NCBI GenBank assembly: GCA_963707515.1
Contig: CAVPQI010000003.1
Coordinates: 682,001-746,000, forward strand
Reading direction: 5' to 3'
Length of the DNA stretch: 64,000 bases
Source: Sva-07 sp963707515
Lineage (GTDB): Bacteria > Actinomycetota > Acidimicrobiia > Acidimicrobiales > Ilumatobacteraceae
Part shown: positions 51,272-61,555 of the stretch, piece after piece
Layout of the letters: every line of letters begins with the position of its first letter
Position numbering within the stretch: position 1 is the stretch's first letter
Made by a program: the position numbers and the translations under genes
Notes under the pieces: model-generated
Seen by the model: the letters and a program-made list of their open reading frames with translations, nothing else
The model's database searches: none
Told to the model about the DNA's origin: nothing

Positions 51272-52604
51272 TCAGGTCTCGAACGGCATGTCGGTGATCG
51301 CTTCCATCACCGAACCCTGATTGGGCACCGCGCCGGCACGCAGTCGGCTGCGCAGCGCCAGACCGAAGGCCGCCAGTGCGGCCAGCGACGAGATCAACAA
51401 GCCGATCTCGATCCGCCGGAACACGTCGTCGCCGGAGAGCCACGTGCCGAGCAGGAAGGCGCAGATGCCGACGCCCCAGCCGAGCGCAACCAGGGCATGG
51501 CCCTGGAGGGCGATGACCGCCTGGGCAGTTGCCAGGGCGAGCATGTACAGCGCGCTGCTCAGCGCCAGCATTGCCAGCGTCCGACCGCTGAGGTCGGCGT
51601 CGTAGACGATCTCGATCGCCCACGGGCCGAGGACGAATGCACCGACGGTGCCGACGACGCCGACCACGACGACGACGAGCATCAACCGCTTGAGGCCCGT
51701 GCGGAACTCGTCGAACTGTCCCGTCGCGGCGAGTCGGCTGAGCTTGGGCAGCAGCGCCGCCTGTACCGCCTGGAAGAGGAAGAGCGGGATGCGGGCCAGC
51801 AGGACCCCGTACGAGAACTCCGTCACCAGCGCTCGCGCCGCGTCGGTGTCCGGCGCCAGGACGCTGGCGGCGATCGGGCCGGCGTTGAGCAACGTCGCCG
51901 AGCACACCGATCCGAGCAGCAGCCAGCCGAGGTTCGGGGTCACCTCGGACCACTCCGCCGGGGGACCCGGATCGGTCGTCAGCGCACCGCGCCGGTAGAC
52001 GTAGACGACGGCGAACAGCGGCGAGATGGCGATCGCCATGCCGTACATGCCGGCGGCGCTGATGCCGATCACGGCGAGCGCCACGCAGAGGACGATCCGC
52101 ACCACACCGTCGGCGCCGAGGATCACGGCGTACTCGGTGAAGCGGCCCATGCCCGAGCAGATGCCGCGTGCCAGGTGGGCCGGGGCGTAGGCGGCGAACG
52201 AGGCGATCAGGGCGACAACCATGAACCAGTCGCCGCCGAAATAGTTGGAGGCCAGCAACGGCGACGCGCAGATGATCGCCACCGAGACGATGGTGGCGAG
52301 GATGATCCCCATCCGGAGGATCTTGTCGACGACCGGCTTGGCGCCCTGGCCGGCGGCGCGCCGGTACGACAGGGCCCGTCCGAGCTCCTGCTCGAGCGGG
52401 AGGAAGAAGCCGGGGGCCAGGGCGAACGTGGCGAACCACATCGAGGCGATCGGGGCGAACTCCTCGGCGCCACCGACCGCGACGTTGCCGACCTTGAAGA
52501 AGGCGTAGGTGGCGACACCGGCGATCAGCAACGAGATGCCGACCGGGATGGTGCCCTCCGGGAGCGGTGCGCGTCGAGCGCGCGGCGGTCTCGTCAGTCG
52601 ACAC
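51272..52604 (-). CDS. Wzx/MurJ-type polysaccharide flippase, one frameshift
   Basis: About 443 residues with some 12-14 membrane helices and a typical MATE/MOP pattern (GISLLIAGVATYAFF, IVSVAIICASPLLASNYF, LGWGVGICAFLLGTW). From GTG 52604 the frame reads MSTDETAARSTRTAP and then shifts near 52560 into the flippase frame (EGTIPVGISLL); one base fewer in a CCC run joins them. TAGCAT 9 nt before the GTG supports this start. It would export lipid-linked oligosaccharide to the outer leaflet of the membrane. Confidence 0.82.
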
Positions 52605-52613
52605 GAGGACCCG

Positions 52614-52619
52614 ATGCTA
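52614..52619 (-). promoter_or_regulatory. -10 element (TAGCAT) of the flippase gene
   Basis: Minus-strand TAGCAT ends 9 nt before GTG 52604. Confidence 0.5.
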
Positions 52620-52644
52620 TCGATGCGACGGTGGGCATCTGGGA

Positions 52645-52905
52645 TCAGCCGCGCAACAGCTGGCGTCGCGCCACCTGCGCCCGTTGCACACCGAGGATCG
52701 TCAGCCCGACCGTGACATAGGTCGCTTCACGGGCCAGCCCGAGGGCACTGTGCGGGAGCGACCCGCAGCGGTGGGTGACACCGCGGACGAGCCGGACGAT
52801 GTCGACATCGGTGAGATCGATCGCCGTCGGGTCGAACGAGGGCCCGACGCGACCGCCCTGGGGGCGGCGTCCGGTGTCGTCAGCGTCCGTGCCCGGGGTG
52901 CCCAT
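52645..52905 (-). CDS. Small conserved-type protein, unknown
   Basis: 86 residues, MGTPGTDADDTGRRPQGG, then DLTDVDIVRLVRGVTHRC and a C-terminal amphipathic-hydrophobic stretch ATYVTVGLTILGVQRAQVARRQ. The last segment could lie on a membrane. TAACCT 6 nt before the ATG supports it as a real gene. I recognise no domain. It lies between the flippase and the giant GT2 gene, from which it diverges by 41 bp. Confidence 0.6.
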   Translation of the reverse strand: MGTPGTDADDTGRRPQGGRVGPSFDPTAIDLTDVDIVRLVRGVTHRCGSLPHSALGLAREATYVTVGLTILGVQRAQVARRQLLRG

Positions 52906-52911
52906 GACGGC

Positions 52912-52917
52912 AGGTTA
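52912..52917 (-). promoter_or_regulatory. -10 element (TAACCT) of the 86-residue gene
   Basis: Minus-strand TAACCT ends 6 nt before the ATG at 52905. Confidence 0.5.
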
Positions 52918-52931
52918 CCGAGTGCCGTCGG

Positions 52932-52937
52932 TAGCCT
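52932..52937 (+). promoter_or_regulatory. -10 element (TAGCCT) of the GT2-membrane gene
   Basis: TAGCCT ends 9 nt before GTG 52947. Confidence 0.5.
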
Positions 52938-52946
52938 CGCCCCATC

Positions 52947-55900
52947 GTGGAGCCGGAGATCCAACTCGCACCCCCCGTCGTCGCGGTCGTGGTCGTCCAC
53001 GACCCTGGCCCGTGGTTCGCCGAGACGCTCGACGCCCTCGGCGCCCAGGATTATCCGAACCTGCGATACCTGTTCCTGATCGGCGTCGACGACCCGATGG
53101 CGATGCGCAGTGGCGACCAGGCGGTCGTCGACATCGAGGCGTCGATCCTCGAGCGCATCCCGTCGGCGCACGTGCGCGCCCTCAGCTCGAACCCCGGCTT
53201 CGCCCCGGCGGCGAACGAGGTGTTGCGCCTCGTCGAGGGCGACAACGGCCTGTTCCTCATCGCCCACGACGACGTGGCCCCCGAACCGGACGCGTTGCGT
53301 TCGATGGTCGAGGAGCTGTATCGCTCGAACGCCGGTGTCGTCGGGCCCAAGCTCGTCGAGTGGGATCACCCGGTCGTCCTGCAAGCTGTCGGGCTCGGCA
53401 TCGACCGCTTCGGCGAGATCGACCCGGTCATCGAGGCGGGCGAGGTCGATCAGGAGCAGCACGACGGCGTCCGCGACGTGTTCGCCGTGCCGTCTGCGTT
53501 CTTCCTCGTCCGCGCCGACCTGTTCCGTGCCCTCGGCGGCTTCGACCCGGTGATCGACTACCACGGCGAAGACGTCGAGCTGTGCTGGCGCGTCCACCAC
53601 AGCGGTGCCCGGGTGGTCGTCGCACCATCGGCCCGCGTGCGTCACCGCGGCCAGCTCCCGGAGCGCCGGCCGGATCTGCCGCACGGGGTGCGCCAGGCAC
53701 GACACCGCATGCGTGCCGTGGCGACGCTGACCGGGGCCGCCCGTCTGCTCCCTCGCTCGGTCGAGATGGTCCTGCTGACGCTCGCCGAGCTCGTCGTCGG
53801 CGTCTTCACCGGGCGGCTCGCCGAGGCCTGGTACTCGTTGCGCGCCCTGATCGGTCTCGTGCCACGCACGCCGTCGACGGTCGCCCGGCGGCGCGAGGTC
53901 AAACCGCTGCGGCGAGTCCCCGAACGTGAGGTGTTCAGCCTGCAGGAGCGGGGCTCGGCACGCCTCAACTCCTACCTGCGCGGTCGCGACACCGAGATCT
54001 ACGTCGCCGAGGACGTCCAGGTGCGTCGCTGGCGACAGAGCGCGACGGCGCCGGTGTTCGCCTGGCTGGCAGTACTCGCCGGCGTCATCGTCGGCGGGCG
54101 TTCGTTCATCGACCACGGCGTGCCGCCGGTCGGCGAGTTCCTGACCTACCCGGCGAGTCCCGGCGACCTGCTGCGCACCTACCTGTCCGGGTGGAACCCG
54201 AACGGCCTCGGTGCCACGTCGGCCAACCCGACGGGATGGGCGGCACTGGCGTTCGCCTCGGTGGCCACGCTGTTCCACATGGGCCTGCTGCAGACGGTCG
54301 TGACGCTCGGCCTCGTCGTCGTCGGTGCGCTCGGCACGTGGCGGCTGGTCACCGTGTTCCCGTCGACGCGCGCCCGCATCGGTGCGTTGATCGTGTACTC
54401 CGCCTCGCCGCTGATCGCCGGATCGATGTCGGGCGGTCGGCTGACGGTGTTGGTCGTCTACGCCGCCGTGCCGTGGGCGCTGCACCTCGTCCGGCGGGCA
54501 GCCGGCGTCGAGACCGCCGACCCGCGCACCGCGGACGACGACCTGACGGACGGCGTCGTCGACCTGGCACTCATCGAGCGGGTCCGGCGGACACTGGTCG
54601 CCGGGCTCGTGCTCGCCGTCGCCGGGGGATTCGCCCCGGTCGTCTTGCCCGTGACGTTGCTGGTGATCGTCGTCTTCGCCGTCGGCACGCTCGTCGCCCT
54701 CGGTACGTGGCGCGTCGCCACCTGGTCGCTCGCCTGCGGCGTCGGAGCCGTCCTCGTCGCCGCGATCCTCAACGCGCCGTGGTCGTTCACGTGGACGTGG
54801 AGTGGCATCGTCGGGCCGCCGCCGATCGGCGAACAGGGCCTCGGCCTGCTGTCGCTGGCGTCGTTCGATCTCAGCCGGACCGATCTGTCGCCACTGGCGC
54901 TGGCGTGGTACCTGCCGGTGTTGGCGGCGATCGCCCTCGCCCGTGCGTGGCGCCTCACGTGGGCGGTCCGGGCGGGTCTGATGGTGATCGTGTTCGGTGG
55001 GATCGCCGTTCTGTCCGACCGTGGCTCGATGCCGTTCGCCATGCCCGAGCCGGGCGTGTTGCTGGTCCCCGTCGCCCTCGGTGTGGCGATCAGCGCCGGG
55101 GCCGCCCTGGCGGCGTTCGACCTCGACGTCCGCGGTGGCTCGTTCGGATGGCGCCAACCCCTCGGCATCCTGTCCGGCCTGGCGGTCGTCGTCGGCCTCG
55201 TGCCCGGGCTCGCCGCCACTGCGGGGGGATCGTTCGACGCCCCCCGGTCGCCGCTGGTGACGCTGATCGACGGCGTGCTCCCCTCCAACGCCGAAGGTGA
55301 CTACAACGTGCTGCTGTTGGGCGACGCCCGGATCCTCCCGGTCCCGGCGACGGCGTACCGTGACGATGTGTCGTGGGCGATCGTCGACGACGGCGCGTTC
55401 GACGCCAAGGACCGCTGGACACCGCCGACCAACGAGGCCGCCGACCTCGTCACCGCGGCCCTCGACCAGATCGCTGCCGGATCGACGCTGCGCGCCGGGC
55501 GACTCCTCGCACCGCTCGGCATCCGCTACCTCGTGATCCCGGAGTTCGACGGCGTGGTGTCGACGGTCAACGACCCACTCCTGCCCCCTGCCGGGCTGAT
55601 CACCTCGCTGGAGGCACAGCTCGACATCGTCGGCACGATCCCCGACACGCCGACGCTCGAGGTCTTCGAGAACCGGGCCTGGATCCCGTCGCACGCCCTG
55701 CTGCGCGGGCCGACCGCAGTTGCCAGCGAGTCCGCTGGCGCCGAGGTGCTCGTGCGCGCCGACCTCGGTGACTCGACGCCGGTGTTCATCGGCGCCGACC
55801 AGCTGTCGACGTCGACCGACGAGCTCGAGGCGGGCGTGGTCACGCTCGCCGTTCCCGACGACGACCGCTGGACGCTGACCCTCGATGGCGAACGGCTCGA

Positions 55901-56174
55901 GAATCGACCGGCGTTCGGCGAGACCACGGCGTGGGACGTCGACGTCGCCGGTGTCGGTGCGCTCTCCTACGACACCTCGACGACCCGGGTGCTGTGGGTC
56001 GCCGTCAACCTGCTCCTGTGGGCCGCGGCCTTGATCGTCGCCGGGCGCATCCGCGTACCGGTCAACCGCCGTGGCCCGCTGCTCGTCGACGACGACACGG
56101 TGATCGACCTGACGATCGATCCGGTGCCGGCCCATCCCGAACTCGAGGTCGATCACGGCGAGGACCGGTCATGA
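52947..56174 (+). CDS. GT2 glycosyltransferase fused to a large membrane region
   Basis: 1075 residues. The first ~240 form a GT-A fold: VVVVHDPGPWFAETLDAL, LIAHDDVAPEPDAL (DxD-type), GGFDPVIDYHGEDVELCWR and GARVVVAPSARVRHRG. From ~365 onward come about a dozen membrane helices, then an extracytoplasmic domain (~755-985) and a last helix. Such fusions occur in actinobacteria beside DUF5719 genes and are thought to act in envelope glycan synthesis. GTG 52947 is used. Its stop overlaps the next ATG (ATGA at 56171-56174). Confidence 0.82.
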   Translation: MEPEIQLAPPVVAVVVVHDPGPWFAETLDALGAQDYPNLRYLFLIGVDDPMAMRSGDQAVVDIEASILERIPSAHVRALSSNPGFAPAANEVLRLVEGDNGLFLIAHDDVAPEPDALRSMVEELYRSNAGVVGPKLVEWDHPVVLQAVGLGIDRFGEIDPVIEAGEVDQEQHDGVRDVFAVPSAFFLVRADLFRALGGFDPVIDYHGEDVELCWRVHHSGARVVVAPSARVRHRGQLPERRPDLPHGVRQARHRMRAVATLTGAARLLPRSVEMVLLTLAELVVGVFTGRLAEAWYSLRALIGLVPRTPSTVARRREVKPLRRVPEREVFSLQERGSARLNSYLRGRDTEIYVAEDVQVRRWRQSATAPVFAWLAVLAGVIVGGRSFIDHGVPPVGEFLTYPASPGDLLRTYLSGWNPNGLGATSANPTGWAALAFASVATLFHMGLLQTVVTLGLVVVGALGTWRLVTVFPSTRARIGALIVYSASPLIAGSMSGGRLTVLVVYAAVPWALHLVRRAAGVETADPRTADDDLTDGVVDLALIERVRRTLVAGLVLAVAGGFAPVVLPVTLLVIVVFAVGTLVALGTWRVATWSLACGVGAVLVAAILNAPWSFTWTWSGIVGPPPIGEQGLGLLSLASFDLSRTDLSPLALAWYLPVLAAIALARAWRLTWAVRAGLMVIVFGGIAVLSDRGSMPFAMPEPGVLLVPVALGVAISAGAALAAFDLDVRGGSFGWRQPLGILSGLAVVVGLVPGLAATAGGSFDAPRSPLVTLIDGVLPSNAEGDYNVLLLGDARILPVPATAYRDDVSWAIVDDGAFDAKDRWTPPTNEAADLVTAALDQIAAGSTLRAGRLLAPLGIRYLVIPEFDGVVSTVNDPLLPPAGLITSLEAQLDIVGTIPDTPTLEVFENRAWIPSHALLRGPTAVASESAGAEVLVRADLGDSTPVFIGADQLSTSTDELEAGVVTLAVPDDDRWTLTLDGERLENRPAFGETTAWDVDVAGVGALSYDTSTTRVLWVAVNLLLWAAALIVAGRIRVPVNRRGPLLVDDDTVIDLTIDPVPAHPELEVDHGEDRS

Positions 56175-57625
56175 TGCGGCGTGCGATCCCGGCGTTGGCC
56201 ATCGTGCTCGTCGGTGCTGCCGGCATCGTCGCCGTCGGCCGTGAGACCCCGCCGGTGCCGGAGGCGTACTTCGCCACCCCGGTCGCGGCGTGGATGCCGT
56301 CGGTCAGCGAGCAGGGCGCGCTGACGGGCAGCTGGTTCTGCCCCGGCGTCCCGGCCACCGGTGAAGAGGGTGTCGGCGGTGAGGTCGTCATCGCCAACCG
56401 CGACGACGATCAGCTCGTCGGCCGGTTCAGCGTCCTCACGCCGGACGGCCTCGCCGAGGAAGGCCCCATCACGGTCGAGCCGTGGTCGCGTGCGGTGATC
56501 GACGTCGACTCCTACGTCACCGCGCCGTTCGCCAGCGTCATCGTCGAGATCGACGGCGGCCGTGGCTTCGTCGAGCAACAGGCGTTCCATCCGGCCGGCA
56601 ACTCGGTGACCCCGTGCAGCAACAGCACGTCGGCCGAGTGGTACCTGGCCGACGGATTCACGGTGGACGGGTCGGTCGAGACGCTGATCCTCACCAACCC
56701 GTACGACGATCCGGTGAGTGTCGACCTGACCTTCGCCACCGAGTCCGGCGAGTCGCGTCCGGCGGCCTTCACCGGTTTCACCATCGCCCCGCAGACCGTC
56801 GAGACGATCGCCATCGCCGAGCTCGGCAACCGCGACGAGCCGGTGATCGCCGTCAGCGTCAAGTCCCGCTTCGGGCGCCTCGTCGTCGGGCGGGCGCAGC
56901 ACTACCTCGGGGGTGGCAGGTCGGGCTACGGCGTGACCCTCGCGGCGCCCGCCTTGCGCGACCAGTGGTGGTTCGCCGACGGCGAGTCCGGCGACGGTGT
57001 GACCGAGACGTTCGCCATCTACAACCCGACCGATGACGACGTCGAGGTCGACGTCGTCTACCTCGGCCTGCCGCTCGACGCCGTGTTCACCGACCTGCCG
57101 CCGATCGAGGTGCCGGCGCGTGAGGTGGTCGTGTTCGACGCGGCGGCAGTGGAGGAGGCCGGCGAGCTGCCGCCCGGGCGCCACGCCGTCGTGTTCTCGA
57201 CGCTGGCTGAACCGTCGATCGTCGTCGAGCGGGTGTTGACCCGTCCGGCCGGCAACTCGGTGGCGACCAGCGTCGTGCTCGGGGCGCCGCCGCGCATCGA
57301 CGGCTACGTGGCCTCGACGTGGCATCTCGGCATCGGGCCCACCGAGCCGACCGAGAACGCCCTCGTCGTGTACAACGTCGACAACGCCGAGGGGACGATC
57401 TCGGTCCTCGCCGTCGGTCCCGCCGGTCCGACGCCCGTCGAGAGCCTGACCGATCTGACGATCGCCCCCGGCGCCGTGCGGACGATCGACCTCACCGATC
57501 CGGCGGTGCTCGGGCGGGAACTGATCATCGAGACGTCGAACCGCGTGTTCGTCGAGCGGTCGTTGCCGCGCGGTGGCCAGCTGAGCGGTCGCTCCGGTTC
57601 CTGGGCGCTGCCCTCCGACGGCTGA
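56171..57625 (+). CDS. DUF5719-family secreted protein
   Basis: 484 residues with a signal peptide (MMRRAIPALAIVLVGAAGIVAVG) and repeated beta domains of ~110 residues (EWYLADGFTVDGSVETLILTNPYDDPV, QWWFADGESGDGVTETFAIYNPTDDDV), each beginning with a Trp-rich WxxADG motif. No enzyme motif is seen. DUF5719 proteins are paired with large GT2 genes in many actinobacteria, as here through a 4-bp overlap, and are likely partners in the same envelope process. Confidence 0.8.
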   Translation: MMRRAIPALAIVLVGAAGIVAVGRETPPVPEAYFATPVAAWMPSVSEQGALTGSWFCPGVPATGEEGVGGEVVIANRDDDQLVGRFSVLTPDGLAEEGPITVEPWSRAVIDVDSYVTAPFASVIVEIDGGRGFVEQQAFHPAGNSVTPCSNSTSAEWYLADGFTVDGSVETLILTNPYDDPVSVDLTFATESGESRPAAFTGFTIAPQTVETIAIAELGNRDEPVIAVSVKSRFGRLVVGRAQHYLGGGRSGYGVTLAAPALRDQWWFADGESGDGVTETFAIYNPTDDDVEVDVVYLGLPLDAVFTDLPPIEVPAREVVVFDAAAVEEAGELPPGRHAVVFSTLAEPSIVVERVLTRPAGNSVATSVVLGAPPRIDGYVASTWHLGIGPTEPTENALVVYNVDNAEGTISVLAVGPAGPTPVESLTDLTIAPGAVRTIDLTDPAVLGRELIIETSNRVFVERSLPRGGQLSGRSGSWALPSDG

Positions 57626-57641
57626 GACGCCGGGACACAGG

Positions 57642-57647
57642 TACGAT
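57642..57647 (+). promoter_or_regulatory. -10 element (TACGAT) of the thioredoxin-like gene
   Basis: TACGAT ends 9 nt before the ATG at 57657. Confidence 0.5.
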
Positions 57648-57656
57648 CGGAGCGTC

Positions 57657-58103
57657 ATGGAGCGCCTGCTGATCGCCGCGGCAATCGTCGTCGTCGTTGC
57701 CGTGGTCGCCGTCGTCGTCCGTCGTCGACGCCCGGTCGATGTCCCGACGCAGCGCCGGTTCGCCGTGCCCGAACAGCTCGACCGGAGCGCGTTCCCGCGT
57801 CCCGACGCACCGTGGCTGGTCGCCGTGTTCTCGTCGGCGACGTGCGACGTGTGCCAGGGCGTGGTCGCCAAGGCCGAGGTGCTGTCGAGCGACGAGGTCG
57901 CCGTCGCCGAGGTCGAGTACGGCGCGGACCGTGCGCTGCACGATCAGTACACGATCGAGGCGGTGCCGACGACGGTGCTCGCCGACGCCCGCGGGGTCGT
58001 CGTCGCCTCGTTCCTCGGTCCGGTCACCGCGACCGACCTGTGGGCCGCCGTCGCCGAAGCCCGTCAACCGGGCTCGGTCCCCGGCTCCTGCAGCCAGCAC
58101 TGA
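57657..58103 (+). CDS. Membrane-anchored thioredoxin-fold protein
   Basis: 148 residues: an N-terminal helix (LLIAAAIVVVVAVVAVVV) followed by basic RRRR, then a thioredoxin fold. The redox motif is CDVC (SSATCDVCQG) and the cis-proline is in EAVPTTVLAD. After the helix the positive residues suggest the domain is cytoplasmic, as in TlpA-reversed forms; if it is outside, it would act in disulfide exchange. The C terminus has an additional Cys (GSCSQH). Confidence 0.78.
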   Translation: MERLLIAAAIVVVVAVVAVVVRRRRPVDVPTQRRFAVPEQLDRSAFPRPDAPWLVAVFSSATCDVCQGVVAKAEVLSSDEVAVAEVEYGADRALHDQYTIEAVPTTVLADARGVVVASFLGPVTATDLWAAVAEARQPGSVPGSCSQH

Positions 58104-58151
58104 CGAATCCGCCGGCGGGCCGCTCGACTCGTCACCGTCGCGAACGAGCAC

Positions 58152-58182
58152 GTGACGAACGGGGCCTGTCCCCATTCGTCAC
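58152..58182 (+). terminator. Hairpin between convergent Trx-like gene and ftsH
   Basis: Arms GTGACGAA.GGGG and CCCC.TTCGTCAC pair with one mismatch around CCTGT; centre GGGGCCTGTCCCC, the same core as the birA hairpin. Confidence 0.6.
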
Positions 58183-58212
58183 ATGGACACGTGTTCCGGG
58201 GTCCGTGCGGGG

Positions 58213-60218
<2,006 letters not shown>

Positions 60219-60224
60219 GGATCC

Positions 60225-60230
60225 ATGCTA
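60225..60230 (-). promoter_or_regulatory. -10 element (TAGCAT) of ftsH
   Basis: Minus-strand TAGCAT ends 6 nt before the ATG at 60218; it is the argument for that start. Confidence 0.5.
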
Positions 60231-60337
60231 CGCAGGTTGCGCCGGGTCGGCACTTGCACCGGAGCGTGCACTCACGGCTTTCACACCGTCGCCGGCGGGG
60301 CCGTCGAAGCATCCGCGACCGGGGCGAATGGCCGATC

Positions 60338-60343
60338 TAGCGT
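60338..60343 (+). promoter_or_regulatory. -10 element (TAGCGT) of the DUF3499 gene
   Basis: TAGCGT ends 8 nt before ATG 60352, and would leave ATG 60328 upstream of the transcript. Confidence 0.5.
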
Positions 60344-60351
60344 TCGAGTGC

Positions 60352-60585
60352 ATGCAGGCGATCGGGACCACTCGGCAGTGCTCGCGCACCGGGTGCGCGG
60401 AGCGCGCCACCGTGACGCTCACCTACGTCTACGCCCGTTCCCACGTGTGGCTCGACGACCTCAGCCGCGACCGCGATCCGCACGCCTACGACCTGTGTGA
60501 TCGCCACGCCGATCGGCTCTCGGTGCCGTCGGGCTGGTCGCTCTCCGACCGCCGCCACGCGCACCTCCCGTTGATCGCCGTCTGA
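60352..60585 (+). CDS. DUF3499-family protein
   Basis: 77 residues. RQCSRTGCAERATVTLTYVY and YDLCDRHADRLSVPSGW are the family's two halves: a CxxxxC pair and a later CxxH that together look like a zinc site. The function is unknown; the M. tuberculosis member Rv3258c lies near rmlD, manB and fbiA, as here. ATG 60328 would add eight residues. It is divergent from ftsH and followed by a CPBP protease gene. Confidence 0.82.
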   Translation: MQAIGTTRQCSRTGCAERATVTLTYVYARSHVWLDDLSRDRDPHAYDLCDRHADRLSVPSGWSLSDRRHAHLPLIAV

Positions 60586-60681
60586 CGCACCGCCGCCCGT
60601 CGCACCCCGCACCCCGCCCGCCGCACCCCGCCCGCCGAGCAGGACGGCCGGAAGCGGCCCCAGGGGTCGGGGTGGCACCGG

Positions 60682-60687
60682 TAGCGT
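60682..60687 (+). promoter_or_regulatory. -10 element (TAGCGT) of the CPBP protease gene
   Basis: TAGCGT ends 8 nt before GTG 60696. Confidence 0.5.
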
Positions 60688-60695
60688 CGGTCCAC

Positions 60696-61460
60696 GTGGT
60701 CGAGTCGTCCCGCGCCGGCAGCGCATCGAGTGGTCGCCCGCGGCCGTCGTTGCGTGGCGGGTTCCTCCCATCGGCGGCGCCACGCTCGATCGACGCCACG
60801 GTCGCCGTGATGGCGTTCCTCGGCGGCTGGGTCGTCGCCCAGCTCGTCTCGTCGCTGATCGTCGGCGCGGCGCACGACGGCGAGGTCGCCACCGCCACGT
60901 TCGGCGTGCTGGCGGCCGGCTTGGCCGGCGCCTGGACGTGCTACCTGGCGTCGATGTGGCTGGCCTCGCAACGGGCCGGTTCCGGCGACTTCCGGTCCGA
61001 CTACGGCGTGACGTTCGCCTGGATCGACCTGCTCGGGCTCGGCATCGGCGCGGTCTGCCAGCTCGTGTTGTTGCGCGTCGTCTACCTGCCGCTCGAGGCG
61101 TTGTGGCCGGACACGTTCACCCAGGACCGCCTGGAGGAGAACGCCAAGGATCTCGTCGACCGCGCCGGCACCGGCACGTGGCTGCTGGTGCTCGTCGTCG
61201 CCATCGGCGCCCCGATCGTCGAGGAGTTGTTCTACCGCGGCCTGCTCCAGCGCCCGCTGGCGGCTCGCTTCTCGGAAGGCCCGGTGATCGTCGGCGTCGC
61301 GGCGGTGTTCGCGCTGGTGCACTTCCGTCCGGTCGAGTTCCCCGGCCTGTTCGCGTTCGGGCTGGTGCTCGGTTTCGCCGCCGCCCGCACCCGACGGCTC
61401 GGGATGCCGATCATGATCCACGTCGGCTTCAACGCCACCGCCTTGACCCTCGCCCTCTGA
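60696..61460 (+). CDS. CPBP-family intramembrane glutamic protease (CAAX-like)
   Basis: 254 residues with six to eight helices. The catalytic motif is EELFYRGLLQ, followed by FALVHFRP (conserved His) and IMIHVGFNA (His/Asn motif). Bacterial members are peptidases or immunity and envelope proteins; the substrate is unknown. The C-terminal end is ALTLAL. The GTG start at 60696 is set by the -10 element. Confidence 0.83.
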   Translation: MVESSRAGSASSGRPRPSLRGGFLPSAAPRSIDATVAVMAFLGGWVVAQLVSSLIVGAAHDGEVATATFGVLAAGLAGAWTCYLASMWLASQRAGSGDFRSDYGVTFAWIDLLGLGIGAVCQLVLLRVVYLPLEALWPDTFTQDRLEENAKDLVDRAGTGTWLLVLVVAIGAPIVEELFYRGLLQRPLAARFSEGPVIVGVAAVFALVHFRPVEFPGLFAFGLVLGFAAARTRRLGMPIMIHVGFNATALTLAL

Positions 61461-61555
61461 CGCGCGATCGCGCCATCGCACGCTGACGCGGCCGCGCCAT
61501 TGGTCGCGTGATCGTGACGGGGAGTGCCCGCCGTCCGCTGGCATGATGTCGGACG

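Noticed and set aside
52701..56156. A 1151-codon open frame on the minus strand
   Set aside because: It lies wholly opposite the GT2-membrane gene, consists of D/R/Q/G-rich low-complexity sequence and has no domain. It is the usual antisense open frame of high-GC coding DNA.
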